Of a DNA stretch of 64,000 nt, positions 32,814 through 42,394 are shown in pieces (positions within the stretch are counted from its first letter, which is position 1; each line of letters starts with the position of its first letter). This stretch comes from an uncultured Lachnospiraceae bacterium (lineage in GTDB: Bacteria > Bacillota > Clostridia > Lachnospirales > Lachnospiraceae): contig CAJTOO010000014.1 in NCBI GenBank assembly GCA_910577735.1, positions 1 to 64,000 on the forward strand. The letters are read 5' to 3'. Made by a program: the position numbers and the translations under genes. A model generated the notes under the pieces. It did no database searches. It had not been told where the DNA came from and saw nothing but the letters and a program-made list of their open reading frames with translations.

Positions 32814-33314
32814 ATGATGAAAAAATGGAAGTTGATTTTGGCGGCAGGAATGATGGTACTTGCCTGTGCAGGATGCGGGCCGCAGGAAACGGAAAGCACT
32901 GAACAATCAGACAACTTTTCTGCGGTGGACGTATATACGGTAGGGGAGGGGACGAAAAGCGAAGCTGAGGAGAAGAAGGATGATTACGAGGATGCAGGGC
33001 AGAAGGAAGCCGGTGGAGAAGTGGCAGAATTTGCCGGTCTGATTCAGGCTGCGGTGGCTGACAAAGATATGGAGGCACTTGCAGATCTTTGCACATATCC
33101 TCTTGCGGTAAACAGTGAGGTGGTTGAGAACAGGGACACTTTTATGGCACTGGGAAGCGATGTCATTTTTACAGAAGAAAGATGCGCGGTGATCGAGGCA
33201 GTGGATGTGACGACGCTGGAAGAAACGATGGCGGGGATTATTATGGGAGATGCCACGCCGAACATTATTTTCAAATCTGTGGACGGTAAGCTGGGGATTA
33301 CGGGGATTAACTGA
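32814..33314 (+). CDS. Small lipoprotein
   Basis: The 166-aa product has a signal peptide (MMKKWKLILAAGMMVL) and lipobox ACAGC. An acidic linker rich in Glu and Ser is followed by a compact domain of about 100 residues with AEFAGLIQAAVADKDMEALA and LCTYPLAVNSEVVENRDTFM, a pattern resembling NTF2/SnoaL-like folds. AGGAGGAA lies just before ATG 32,814; a second ATG follows directly. It is a single-gene unit with its own terminator. Function unknown. Confidence 0.75.
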   Translation: MMKKWKLILAAGMMVLACAGCGPQETESTEQSDNFSAVDVYTVGEGTKSEAEEKKDDYEDAGQKEAGGEVAEFAGLIQAAVADKDMEALADLCTYPLAVNSEVVENRDTFMALGSDVIFTEERCAVIEAVDVTTLEETMAGIIMGDATPNIIFKSVDGKLGITGIN

Positions 33315-33343
33315 GATAAGCATAATAACCCTAAAACATCGCA

Positions 33344-33384
33344 AAAGCAGGAAGCACCAAAATTTGATGCTGTCCTGCTTTATT
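33344..33384 (+). terminator. Terminator of the lipoprotein gene
   Basis: AAAGCAGGA (33,344-33,352) pairs with TCCTGCTTT (33,373-33,381), followed by ATTTAT. It is shared with the convergent lacI-type gene. Confidence 0.65.
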
Positions 33385-33417
33385 TATCCTATCAATAAGC
33401 CATTTTTCTGCAATAAG

Positions 33418-34419
33418 TCATTTTTCAGCGGGTTTTGCAGTACTCTCGCGGATGATCAGTTCCGGTTCAAACTGAATGGTCTGTTTCATAATCTTAGGAT
33501 CTTCGATTTCTTCAAAGGCGCGTTTGCAGGCCTCATATCCCATATTGTATCCTGACTGACGGATGGTAGTCAGAGGAACGTCCAATAGAGCAGAATATAC
33601 CACATCGTCAAATCCAACAATGGAAATATCCTGAGGGACTCTGATCTTCAGCTGCCGGAAACGCTTCAGGATACCATATGCCATCATATCATTGGTGGAG
33701 AAAACCGCCGTAAATCCTCTTTCGAGAATCACATCGGCAGCTTCAAATCCACTGTCGCTCATGTAATCTCCTTCGATCACACCGTTAGATGGCGGGGTGA
33801 ATCCCATATCCTTATAGGCTTTCAGATAACCCTTTAACCGCAGCGAAGTGTTGGTCAGGTTTTTGGGACCGGTGAGGCAGGCAATCCGGCGGTGACCCAG
33901 TTCCAGCAGATGTCTGGTGGCAAGGTAGCCGCCCTTTTTCTGATTAAAAATAACGGCGCTGAAATTCAGGGCCGGATTCTTGCGGTCCACCTGGATAATA
34001 GGGAAGGGCAGACTTTCCAGAAGTGAGGCGTTGCAATTGGAAGAAGCAACAAATAACATGGCGGCAATGTTCCGGGAAGCAAACAAACGGAGAATATCGG
34101 TGTCGTTTTCGGCAATCCCATCAGTGGTTGATAATAAGAGCTGGCAGCCGTTTTCCTGGGCGCAATGTCCCACGCCCTGGGCCAGGTCGGCAAAAAAGGA
34201 ATTGGAAACCTCGGGAACGATCAGCCCCAGGGTCTTGCTGTATTTTTTGGCCATAGCCGGAGAGACCAGCTGGGGAGCATAGTGCAGTTCTTCTGCAGCG
34301 GCCAGTATTTTTTGACGGCTTTCCGGTGAGAGTTTGTTGGGTTTGTTGTTTAAAACTAAAGAGACGCTGGCGACGGAAAGGCCTACATGATCTGCAATGG
34401 TTTTTAGAGTTGTTCGCAT
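33418..34419 (-). CDS. LacI-family repressor of the ribose/nucleoside operon
   Basis: The 333-aa protein has the LacI helix-turn-helix (LKTIADHVGLSVASVSLVLN) and hinge helix, then a periplasmic-binding-like sensor domain (GLIVPEVSNSFFADLAQGVG, IVGFDDVVYSALLDVPLTTI). It is divergent from rbsD and its family normally responds to a sugar or nucleoside. GTAAAA-type palindromes occur near its own start and on the rbsD promoter. It probably represses the transport operon until ribose or a related ligand is present; ligand identity is inference from the operon. Confidence 0.9.
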   Translation of the reverse strand: MRTTLKTIADHVGLSVASVSLVLNNKPNKLSPESRQKILAAAEELHYAPQLVSPAMAKKYSKTLGLIVPEVSNSFFADLAQGVGHCAQENGCQLLLSTTDGIAENDTDILRLFASRNIAAMLFVASSNCNASLLESLPFPIIQVDRKNPALNFSAVIFNQKKGGYLATRHLLELGHRRIACLTGPKNLTNTSLRLKGYLKAYKDMGFTPPSNGVIEGDYMSDSGFEAADVILERGFTAVFSTNDMMAYGILKRFRQLKIRVPQDISIVGFDDVVYSALLDVPLTTIRQSGYNMGYEACKRAFEEIEDPKIMKQTIQFEPELIIRESTAKPAEK

Positions 34420-34470
34420 AAAGTGTCACTCCGTAAAGTAATGATTGCTGTCAAAATGGTAAAAATGGAA

Positions 34471-34607
34471 GTAAAACTTTTACTTAATTCACCTAAAGTA
34501 TACCGTAGTGCTGTAATTAAGTCAATGCTTTGTAGGATTTGAGAGTCTTGTTTTCTGTATGATGAAGTCTTGATAAGATGCAATTCTGACAGAGTTTTAC
34601 AGTAAAA
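34471..34607. promoter_or_regulatory. Two GTAAAA palindromes, candidate LacI-type operators
   Basis: GTAAAACTTTTAC (34,471-34,483) lies 52 bases from the lacI-type start, and TTTTACAGTAAAA (34,595-34,607) is just upstream of the rbsD promoter. Both are odd palindromes built from the same half site as the operator at 34,661. The wider gap 34,420-34,867 contains no gene. Confidence 0.6.
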
Positions 34608-34623
34608 TAGTTCTGGATTTCTG

Positions 34624-34676
34624 TTGACAGATGAATCCGTGGATGCTATACTTCCAATAAGGTAAACAGTTTTACC
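34624..34676 (+). promoter_or_regulatory. Consensus promoter and start-site operator of the rbsD operon
   Basis: TTGACA (34,624-34,629) and TATACT (34,647-34,652) are 17 bases apart. GGTAAA-CAGT-TTTACC (34,661-34,676) covers the expected transcription start, a classic repressor position. The leader to rbsD is about 200 bases and holds another TTTTACC ... GTAAAC pair (34,817-34,836). Confidence 0.75.
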
Positions 34677-34867
34677 TAAATAGAAATATAATACATATAA
34701 TAATAAAAAAGATAAATATAGTTATCTATTCGGAGAGATAAAAGCAGTAAAAAGGCCATATAACAACGACTTTTGAAGCGATATCAGAAAAATGAGATGA
34801 ATAAAGGGATAAAGAATTTTACCTACTTCTGTAAACAAAAGAATCCGGAAAGGTAAAGGAGGAGAAG

Positions 34868-35263
34868 ATGTATAGAAATGGTATTCTAAACAGCAGCATT
34901 AATCAGGTGGTGGGCAATCTGGGACATACGGATTGCATCTGTATAGGGGATTGCGGACTGCCTGTACCGGACGGAGTTCTTAAGATAGATCTGGCAGTCA
35001 GAATGGGGAGCCCTACCGTGGAGGAAGTACTGTCGGAACTGAAAGAACATATCTGCGTTGAGAAAATAATATTGGCCAAAGAGCTGGAAGAGCGCAGTCC
35101 GGAGGCGTTCCAAAAGCTGCAGGCACTTTTCCCCAAAGCGGAATCGGAGACCGTACCCCATGAGGATTTCAAAAAATGCGTGGGTAAATGCCGGGCGATG
35201 ATTCGGACCGGGGATGTGGGGGCCTATACGAATATTATTTTACAGTCGGGCTGTATATTTTAA
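34868..35263 (+). CDS. rbsD: D-ribose pyranase
   Basis: The 131-aa protein matches RbsD. The catalytic His is at 20 in GNLGHTD, the middle has CIGDCGLPVPDGVLKIDLAV, and the end is RTGDVGAYTNIILQSG, which places the conserved Tyr and Asn of the active site. It converts the pyranose form of ribose to the furanose form for ribokinase. AAAGGAGGAG precedes ATG 34,868. It is the first gene of an operon that also carries a nucleoside-type transporter and a ribokinase. Confidence 0.92.
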   Translation: MYRNGILNSSINQVVGNLGHTDCICIGDCGLPVPDGVLKIDLAVRMGSPTVEEVLSELKEHICVEKIILAKELEERSPEAFQKLQALFPKAESETVPHEDFKKCVGKCRAMIRTGDVGAYTNIILQSGCIF

Positions 35264-35323
35264 ATTTTATCTGGTCATGGATTATTAGTAGTTGAATCAA
35301 AAAAGAGAAGGGAGGAGATTACC

Positions 35324-37546
35324 ATGGTAACATCCCAGAAATATTGGAATACGTGGCATCCTGATTCCTATACAAGAATGGAGTTTCTGCCGGCTGGTTT
35401 TGCCATTGTGCCGGCGGCTTATTCAGAAGCGGAACAAAAATACAGTGATTTTCCATTCGGCGAAGATACCAGACTTTTCGAACATGAAAAAGACGGGCGG
35501 TATTGCCGGATGCAGGTGGGACATGCGCAGGCGCTTTTTATGATCGAGTATCTCAAGACGGATTCCTGGACTGTCCTGATGCGGATTACAAATACCAGAA
35601 AGCCCAGAGAGTGGGGATTCCGCTACCAGGTTTTATTGTCTTTCGGATTTGAAGACCGGGTCCGGGAAGAAAAGGGCATTATGTTTCGGGACGGCGAGGG
35701 CTGTCTGATGGGGCGCAGGGGAGAATATCATATGGCTGCGGCCTTTGTGGAGGATCCTTATGTCATTTATGAAACTGCCCAACATGACACCATTGGCCGA
35801 CGGATGGAGCAGGGAGCCATGAGGCAGTCCCAGGCAGGTGTGGAGGAATCGCCTTGGGCTACGGCAGCCTTTACCCTGGCGGCAGGCAGCAGCATCTATG
35901 CGGCGGTTTCTGTTGCGAATGACAGCGAAAGCGCAAGAAATGCTGCGTTAAAGGCGGTGGAAGTTTTCGGTTCATGGGAAGAAAAGAAGCAGGAAATTTT
36001 ACAGACCAGGCCCAGCCAGAGCGATGAATCCCATGGGAAGATGTTGGATGCTGTCTGCGATATTATGGCCTGGAACGATATGGCAAATATAAGAAAAGGA
36101 ATAGAATACACGGCAATCACCAAAAGCTGGAACAAAGGCTTTGGCGGCTGGTTCCTGTTTTTCTCTGATACCTGTTATCAGATCCTGCTGACTTCTATCG
36201 CAGGAGACCGGGAAATGGCAGTCAAAAATCTTGAATATTGTCTTGCAGCGGCCACACCAGGAGGCAATTTCGCGGGTATGCTTTCAGAATGGCAAAACTG
36301 GGTGGACAGAACCCAGCCGCCCTGTCTGGGTTACTGCCTGCTGCAGCACTACCTGATCACAGGGGATAAGACCCCTTTATATAAGGCTCTGCCGTCTCTG
36401 ATGCGGGCGGGAGAATGGTATCTGGCCAACAGGGATGGGGAGTCCAGGAATCTGATTCAGCTGGGAACGTCCAAAACGGGACGTGGTTCTCATAAACGGA
36501 CCAAATTTGCGGCGCAGAACGAAGCTGCCATGGATAACAGTCCCATGTATGACGAGGCTGTCTATCATAAGGAAACGGGATTGTTAGATATGTATGATGT
36601 AGGGGTTTCCAGTATGTTGGCGCTGGACATGGAGTGTCAGTCCAGGATTGCGGATATTTTAGGATACGCCGATTTGGCCGGGGAGCTGAGAGAATGTGCA
36701 GACAATATAAAGCGCAGTATCAATGAAGTTCTGTGGGATGAAAAGGAAGGGATTTATGCCAATCGGCATTTGGATGGCCGTTTTGGCCTGACAAGTCCCA
36801 CCAGCTTCTATCCACTGGCGGCGGGCGCAGCGGATGTATCTAAAGTGGAAGCCTGCATAGAACATATGTTTTGTGAGGAAGAATTTTTTACCCCCTGTCC
36901 CTTGTGTGCCATTGATGCCAGGGCCGATGCGGCACAGGATAACCAGTATTGGCGTGGCCGCACATGGGCGCCGGGACCCTACTGGACTTATGTGGGACTG
37001 CGGCGTGCCGGACGTGACGCAGAAGCACACAGACTTGCAGCGGCAGCGGTCAGGCATTTTGACAGGCACTGGAAGGACATGAGGAGAAGCTATGAGAATT
37101 ATAACGCCTTCACAGGTGAAGGGAATGATTCCGTGGATTCCGATCCTTTTTACAGTTGGAGCGCTTTGTTTGCCCTGATGTGGTCCATGGAGCAGATTTC
37201 CATAGACCCCTGGAACGGATTGTGTTTTGGTATGCTGGACGGTTCATCTTTTGCGGTGGATCGTTTCCCGGTAAAAGAAGGGTACGCGTCTGTCAAGTGT
37301 GACGGAAGAATGACAAGATTCCTACTCAATGGAAAGGAGGTATTTGCTTCTGATATCAGAGCCCGGTTTAAAGAGTTCCTGTATGAGCCGCATTTTTGCA
37401 GGGTATTTGTGGACGCGCCCGGCAGTGGTTTTGTCAGATTCGAGGGTATTATACCTGTTCGAACGCTGATCAACCACAAAGAGGCGGAAGTGTCAGGTGA
37501 AATCAGACTGGAAGCAGGAGAAAACCTGGTGGAAATCATCTATTAG
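35324..37546 (+). CDS. GH63/GH37-like (alpha/alpha)6-barrel glycosidase
   Basis: The 740-aa cytoplasmic enzyme has an N-terminal beta-sandwich (about 1-230). The (alpha/alpha)6 barrel follows, with the GH63-type motifs WNKGFGGWFLFFSDTCYQIL, AAMDNSPMYDEA, YWRGRTWAPGPYWTY and SYENYNAFTGEGNDS, then a small C-terminal beta domain. No signal peptide is present. Enzymes of this group act on alpha-glucosidic or mannosyl-glycerate-type bonds. Inside an rbsD/ribokinase/nucleoside-transport operon it may cleave an imported glycoside of ribose or a nucleoside. That substrate is inference and unusual for the family. Confidence 0.75.
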   Translation: MVTSQKYWNTWHPDSYTRMEFLPAGFAIVPAAYSEAEQKYSDFPFGEDTRLFEHEKDGRYCRMQVGHAQALFMIEYLKTDSWTVLMRITNTRKPREWGFRYQVLLSFGFEDRVREEKGIMFRDGEGCLMGRRGEYHMAAAFVEDPYVIYETAQHDTIGRRMEQGAMRQSQAGVEESPWATAAFTLAAGSSIYAAVSVANDSESARNAALKAVEVFGSWEEKKQEILQTRPSQSDESHGKMLDAVCDIMAWNDMANIRKGIEYTAITKSWNKGFGGWFLFFSDTCYQILLTSIAGDREMAVKNLEYCLAAATPGGNFAGMLSEWQNWVDRTQPPCLGYCLLQHYLITGDKTPLYKALPSLMRAGEWYLANRDGESRNLIQLGTSKTGRGSHKRTKFAAQNEAAMDNSPMYDEAVYHKETGLLDMYDVGVSSMLALDMECQSRIADILGYADLAGELRECADNIKRSINEVLWDEKEGIYANRHLDGRFGLTSPTSFYPLAAGAADVSKVEACIEHMFCEEEFFTPCPLCAIDARADAAQDNQYWRGRTWAPGPYWTYVGLRRAGRDAEAHRLAAAAVRHFDRHWKDMRRSYENYNAFTGEGNDSVDSDPFYSWSALFALMWSMEQISIDPWNGLCFGMLDGSSFAVDRFPVKEGYASVKCDGRMTRFLLNGKEVFASDIRARFKEFLYEPHFCRVFVDAPGSGFVRFEGIIPVRTLINHKEAEVSGEIRLEAGENLVEIIY

Positions 37547-37610
37547 AAGAGGAATAGTAGGAACTGTTTTATGGGACTATAGTGAGGATATGAAAAACAA
37601 GGAGGAAACT

Positions 37611-38783
37611 ATGAAAAAAACATTTTTAGCAACATTACTTGCAGCAACTTTGGTTGTTTCATTGACTGCCTGCGGCACTTCCGAACAACCAGCGCCTCAG
37701 GCAGATAATAAGGAAGAAGCGCCTGCGCCGGCAGCAGAAGAGGCGGACCCGGCGAAGGAAGCAGAATCAGCTGGGAATGGTGAATTTTCGGCAGTACATG
37801 TGGTGATTGGTCAGCTCGGAGATAAAAGTTTTAATGACTCAGCATACAACGGATTATTAGGGCTTGGAGAAGCAGGCTGGGGTACTAAGGTGATAGAGTT
37901 AGGACGCGACCAGACCAAGTGGGAACCTACGTTTCTGGATTTGTCGGAAGGCGGGGAATATGATCTGATCATCACCAATGGGCCAAGTGCTATCGAGACA
38001 GTACAGGATGTGGCCAAGGAGTACCCGGATCAGAAGTTTGTACTCTTTGACACAGAGATGGAAGGTGATCATCCCAATATTTATGCCATCAGCTATAAAC
38101 AAAATGAGGGTGCATATCTGGCAGGCGTTCTGGCGGCACTTGTGACCACTTCCGGTATGGAAGGTACTAACCCGGAACCGATCATCGGTCTGATCGGCGG
38201 TATGGAACATCCTATCATTACAGACTGGATTGTGGGTTATGTAGAGGGAGCACGTTCCGTAGAACCTGACATTAAAGTGATCGTATCTTATGTGGGCAGC
38301 TGGGATGATTCTGCCAAAGGTAAGGAACTTGCACTGGCGCAGTATAACCAGGGTGCGGATATTATCATTACGCCTGCAGAGACAGCGGCGCTGGGATGTG
38401 TGGAAGCTGCTAAGGAAAGCGGTAAATATATTATTGGTATCGATGTGGACCAGAGTATGGCATTTAAGGGGATTGATGAAGAGGCGGCTAACTGTATCCT
38501 CACTTCCATTCTGAAGAATGTAGACCTGAGTATCATCAGAGCAGGAAAGCTTTATGAAGAGGGAACGCTGCCTTTCGGAACCTTTGAAAGTCTTGGCATT
38601 CTGGAAGATGGTGTAGGCGTTGCTTACAATGAATATTATGATAAGAATGTTTCTCAGGAAATCAGAGACCAGGTGGAAGCTGCCAAAGAAGATATCGTCA
38701 ATGGAAAGATAAAAGTTTCGTCGGCATTTAATACGGATCCTGAAGAAGTGGACAAGATTATCGAGCCTGCTCTTTTAAAATAA
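37611..38783 (+). CDS. BMP-family lipoprotein, nucleoside-binding subunit of ABC transporter
   Basis: The 390-aa protein has a lipoprotein signal (lipobox LTAC, Cys about 21), an Ala/Glu/Pro linker, and the BMP/PnrA signature VIGQLGDKSFNDSAYNGLLG, followed by DLIITNGPSAIETVQDVAKE and ISYKQNEGAYLAGVLAA. BMP proteins bind purine nucleosides in Gram-positives. The start was placed at ATG 37,611 after AAGGAGGAAAC; an in-frame ATG 21 bases upstream is weaker. The following genes encode the ATPase and two permeases of the same importer. Confidence 0.9.
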   Translation: MKKTFLATLLAATLVVSLTACGTSEQPAPQADNKEEAPAPAAEEADPAKEAESAGNGEFSAVHVVIGQLGDKSFNDSAYNGLLGLGEAGWGTKVIELGRDQTKWEPTFLDLSEGGEYDLIITNGPSAIETVQDVAKEYPDQKFVLFDTEMEGDHPNIYAISYKQNEGAYLAGVLAALVTTSGMEGTNPEPIIGLIGGMEHPIITDWIVGYVEGARSVEPDIKVIVSYVGSWDDSAKGKELALAQYNQGADIIITPAETAALGCVEAAKESGKYIIGIDVDQSMAFKGIDEEAANCILTSILKNVDLSIIRAGKLYEEGTLPFGTFESLGILEDGVGVAYNEYYDKNVSQEIRDQVEAAKEDIVNGKIKVSSAFNTDPEEVDKIIEPALLK

Positions 38784-38822
38784 TTGAAAAAACTGCGGCA
38801 GCGCAGCAGAGGAGGTACGGAC

Positions 38823-40361
38823 ATGGCACAGGATATACTGAAAATGGAGGGGATTACGAAAATATATCCCAACGGTGTTATGGCCAATAAGGATGTAAAT
38901 TTTTCAGTCAGGGCGGGAGAAATCCACGCCCTGATGGGAGAAAACGGTGCCGGAAAGAGCACATTAATGAAGATCCTGTTTGGCCTGGAGGGATATGATG
39001 GGGGTTCTATATTCTATCAGGGTGAGAAGCTTGAGAAAGCCGGTTCTGCGGAGATGATCGGACTGGGAATCGGCATGGTGCATCAACATTTCATGCTGGT
39101 GGATTCCTTAAGGGTATTTGAGAATGTCATCCTGGGGATGGAACCTGGAAAGGGGCCGGTGATTGACGCTGCTACCGCTATATCCCAGGTCTCTGAAATT
39201 GGTAAAAAATATAATTTGCAGGTCGATCCAATGGCTAAGGTGGGGAATCTGTCGGTTGGTTTGAAACAGAAGGTGGAACTTTTGAAGGTACTGATCAGGG
39301 GAGCCAAGCTGTTGATTCTGGATGAGCCCACAGCGGTTCTCACCCCGCAGGAGACGGACGAGTTGTTTGAGCAGCTTTTGCTGCTGAAGAAGAGCAACCA
39401 TACTATTATTTTTATTTCCCATAAGATCAGAGAAGTTATGCGCATCTGTGACAGGGTTACGATTTTACGCGCAGGACGCAGCATTGAGACCATCGAGGTC
39501 AAGGATGCCACGGAAGAGGAGATTTCCAGACGTATGGTGGGGCGTGACGTGGTGCTCCAGCTGGATAAGAAGCCGGCCAGATTCAAGGAGACCGTGCTCT
39601 CGGTAAAGAATCTCAATTATGTGAATCAATTCGGCAAACCCATGCTTCGCAACGTAAACTTTGAACTGCGTTCCGGTCAGATTCTCGGTGTGGCGGGAGT
39701 GGAAGGAAATGGGCAGAACGAATTGGCGGAGACTATTTTCGGATTGACGCAGGGGGCTACAGGAGAAATACTGGTGGATGGCAAAAATGTGCTGGGAAAA
39801 TCAATCCGCAGTATCAGGGACCAGGGACTTTCTTATATTCCTGAGGATCGTATGACGCTGGGCGTAGCCAAGGATGGCGCTATCTGGGAGAACCTGATTC
39901 CGGACAGGGTTGACAGTCCTGATTTGAGGACCAGAGGACTTTTGAGTCATAAAAAAATTACGGCGCTCAGTGATAATCTGATCAAAGAGTTTAATATTCG
40001 CTGCCGCAATAAGAATCAGACGTTAGCAATGCTTTCCGGCGGCAATATGCAGAAAGTGGTGGTGGCAAGAGAATTTTCAGCGGATCCCGATATTCTGATC
40101 GCGAATCAGCCAACAAGGGGTATTGACGTAGGAGCCAATGAGTTTATCTGGAAGAAGATTCTGGAGAAAAGGGATGAAGGAAAGGCTGTTATGCTGGTGT
40201 CTGCGGACTTAAATGAAGTTATGGTACTGTCTGACAGCATTCTGGTGATGTGCGAAGGTGAGGTTGTGGCATACTTTGAGGACAGCAGCAAGGTAACAGA
40301 AGAAGAGCTGGGCTTGTACATGCTGGGACTTAAGAAACAGGGGGTGAAAGAAGTTGGATAA
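38823..40361 (+). CDS. Nucleoside ABC importer ATPase (NupO-like, two ATP-binding domains)
   Basis: The 512-aa protein has two ABC domains in one chain, as in sugar and nucleoside importers. Walker A of domain 1 is GENGAGKSTL and its signature LSVGLKQKVELLK, with LLILDEPTAV. Domain 2 has a variant Walker A (GVEGNGQNELAET), signature LSGGNMQKVVVAREF and NQPTRGIDVGANEF. The second site lacks the normal Lys, which is usual for this family. AGGAGGT precedes ATG 38,823. Confidence 0.92.
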   Translation: MAQDILKMEGITKIYPNGVMANKDVNFSVRAGEIHALMGENGAGKSTLMKILFGLEGYDGGSIFYQGEKLEKAGSAEMIGLGIGMVHQHFMLVDSLRVFENVILGMEPGKGPVIDAATAISQVSEIGKKYNLQVDPMAKVGNLSVGLKQKVELLKVLIRGAKLLILDEPTAVLTPQETDELFEQLLLLKKSNHTIIFISHKIREVMRICDRVTILRAGRSIETIEVKDATEEEISRRMVGRDVVLQLDKKPARFKETVLSVKNLNYVNQFGKPMLRNVNFELRSGQILGVAGVEGNGQNELAETIFGLTQGATGEILVDGKNVLGKSIRSIRDQGLSYIPEDRMTLGVAKDGAIWENLIPDRVDSPDLRTRGLLSHKKITALSDNLIKEFNIRCRNKNQTLAMLSGGNMQKVVVAREFSADPDILIANQPTRGIDVGANEFIWKKILEKRDEGKAVMLVSADLNEVMVLSDSILVMCEGEVVAYFEDSSKVTEEELGLYMLGLKKQGVKEVG

Positions 40362-41421
40362 TAAGAGCAGGATTAGGTTTGAGATTCTGAAATCGGTATT
40401 GGCAATCGGGATTGCGCTGCTCATCGTATTTTTGACTATCCTTCTGATCAGTGAGCAGCCCTGGCAGGCACTATATTCCATGTTTATAGGACCGTTTACA
40501 TCTATGCGCAGATTCGGAAACATCATTGAATCCATGACGCCGTTGATATTTACGGGACTTTCCGTTACAATGCTTTATAGAGTGGGACTGTTTAATCTTT
40601 CCATGGAAGGCGGATTCTTCATTGCCAGTGTGGCAGCGACTGCCAGTGCGGTGCTTTTAGATCTGCCGCCGGGATTAAATCTTCTGGCAGCTTTGTTTTT
40701 CGGAGCCCTGGCAGGTGGTATTTCCTCATTGATTCCAGGAATGTTAAAGGTAAAATGCAACGCCAGTGAGCTGGTTACCAGCCTGATGTTGAATTATGTA
40801 TTGTTATATCTGGGGCTGTACATTGTGGTCAATTATCTGCGGGATTCCTCCATGAACGCGAATTATTCCAATGCCTTTCCGGAAAATATGTTGTTGCCCC
40901 GCCTGGTTCCGGGGACCCGTATCAATGCAGGGACCCTGATTGCCTTATTGGCCGTGGTGGTGGTTTATGTACTGTTTCATTATACGGCGCTGGGATATAA
41001 AATAACCCTGATCGGCAAGAATGCGCGCCTGGCTAAAATGGCCGGCATCAATGTGGGATGTGTGATTATCATTTCCCAGCTGATAGGCGGTGCGCTGGCG
41101 GGTATTGGAGGAAGCGTGGAACTGTTTGGCATGTATAAGCGTTTCCAGTATACGGGACTGCCCGGCTTTGGCTGGGACGGTGTACTGGTGGCAACGGTTG
41201 CCCAGTTTAAACCGGAGCTGATTCCGCTTTCGGCATTTCTCCTGGCCTATCTTCGAGTGGGTGCCAATATTATGTCTATGGAAACAGACGTGCCTTCGGA
41301 GATTTTTTCCATCATTCAGGCAGTTGTCATTGTGCTGATCTCGGCGCAGGCAATTTTGAAGAAATACCAGCACCGCCAGGTTGTGAAGACAGCGAGACGG
41401 GAGGTGTTGCATAATGGGTAA
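40354..41421 (+). CDS. Nucleoside ABC importer permease 1 (NupP-like)
   Basis: The 355-aa permease has about ten membrane helices and the family stretches LFNLSMEGGFFIASVAATAS and LKVKCNASELVTSLMLNYVL. It starts at TTG 40,354 with GGGGGTG seven bases before, and overlaps the ATPase gene by 8 bases, so translation is coupled. It forms the channel with permease 2. Related BMP-linked permeases import purine nucleosides. Confidence 0.9.
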   Translation: MDNKSRIRFEILKSVLAIGIALLIVFLTILLISEQPWQALYSMFIGPFTSMRRFGNIIESMTPLIFTGLSVTMLYRVGLFNLSMEGGFFIASVAATASAVLLDLPPGLNLLAALFFGALAGGISSLIPGMLKVKCNASELVTSLMLNYVLLYLGLYIVVNYLRDSSMNANYSNAFPENMLLPRLVPGTRINAGTLIALLAVVVVYVLFHYTALGYKITLIGKNARLAKMAGINVGCVIIISQLIGGALAGIGGSVELFGMYKRFQYTGLPGFGWDGVLVATVAQFKPELIPLSAFLLAYLRVGANIMSMETDVPSEIFSIIQAVVIVLISAQAILKKYQHRQVVKTARREVLHNG

Positions 41422-42322
41422 TTTTGACTTGATAGCTTTTGCCTTTTCTATTATTCGAGTGATGACGCCGCTTCTGTTTGCATCCATGGCCTGTATGATA
41501 TTCAGCAAAGGCGGCGTGGACAGTATCGCCACAGAAGGAATCATGCTTTTCTGTTCCCTGGCGGCGCCGCTTGGAGCCTGGATGTTTGGGAATTGCTGGG
41601 CAGGACTATTGTTTGGGATTTTGACAGGCGTTTTGCTGACCTGCCTGTTTGGATATGTGACGCTTTTCTTAAAGACGGAACCGGTACTGGCCGGGATAGC
41701 GCTGAATGTGTTAGCCAGCGGGGCCACGATCTTTATCGTGTACTGCCTGACGGGGGAGAAGGCTTCTACCCAGAGTATAGCCAGCTCCACGCTCCCGATT
41801 GTGAACATCCCCATTTTGGAGAAGATTCCGGTGATCGGCGCTGTTTTGTCAGGACACAATATTCTGACTTATGTATCACTGCTGTCCGTTCTGGTGCTCT
41901 CTTTCTTCCTCTTTAAGACCAAGTCAGGTCTTCGTATGCGGACGGTGGGAGAGAATCCTGATGCGGCGGAATCGGTGGGTCTTTCCATCATGAAATATAA
42001 GTATATGACCCTGATCATTGCCGGGATTTTAATCGGCATGGGCGGTGCGTTCATGTCCATGGGATATGTGAGCTTCTTTTCCAAGAACATGGTTGCTGGC
42101 CGCGGGTTTATTGGTATCGCAGCTGAGAGTATGGGACAGGGGATGCCGGGCGGCATTTTGCTATCCACCCTGTTGTTTAGTGTGGCTGATGCCCTGGCAA
42201 TTCAGCTGCAGGTTATGGGACTGCCGCCGGAGCTGATGCAGTTAATGCCTTATCTGGTTACGATTGTAGCCATTGCTGCTTATTCTTACCAAAGAGAAAA
42301 GAAACGGCTGCGCCACGCATAG
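41414..42322 (+). CDS. Nucleoside ABC importer permease 2 (NupQ-like)
   Basis: The 302-aa permease has about eight helices. It has GGVDSIATEGIMLFCSLAAP near the start and the conserved cytoplasmic loop GLRMRTVGENPDAAESVGLS, followed by MGGAFMSMGYVSFFSKNMVA. It overlaps permease 1 by 8 bases (ATGGGTAA). A stem CTTCCGG/CCGGAGG (about 42,333-42,354) in the gap before the ribokinase gene may tune expression of the last gene. Confidence 0.9.
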   Translation: MGNFDLIAFAFSIIRVMTPLLFASMACMIFSKGGVDSIATEGIMLFCSLAAPLGAWMFGNCWAGLLFGILTGVLLTCLFGYVTLFLKTEPVLAGIALNVLASGATIFIVYCLTGEKASTQSIASSTLPIVNIPILEKIPVIGAVLSGHNILTYVSLLSVLVLSFFLFKTKSGLRMRTVGENPDAAESVGLSIMKYKYMTLIIAGILIGMGGAFMSMGYVSFFSKNMVAGRGFIGIAAESMGQGMPGGILLSTLLFSVADALAIQLQVMGLPPELMQLMPYLVTIVAIAAYSYQREKKRLRHA

Positions 42323-42394
42323 TGCAAGAAGTGCTTCCGGGGCGCATGCCGGAGGGCGTTTGGCCAGGAAGTACTGCGTGTGAAAGGAAAACAT

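Noticed and set aside
32663..32902. 79-codon forward frame before the lipoprotein
   Set aside because: It overlaps the lipoprotein start in another frame and has no ribosome site or signal peptide.
40945..41859. Long reverse-strand open frame of 304 codons across the permease genes
   Set aside because: It lies opposite two well-recognised permeases, has no ribosome site and its composition is that of a shadow frame.
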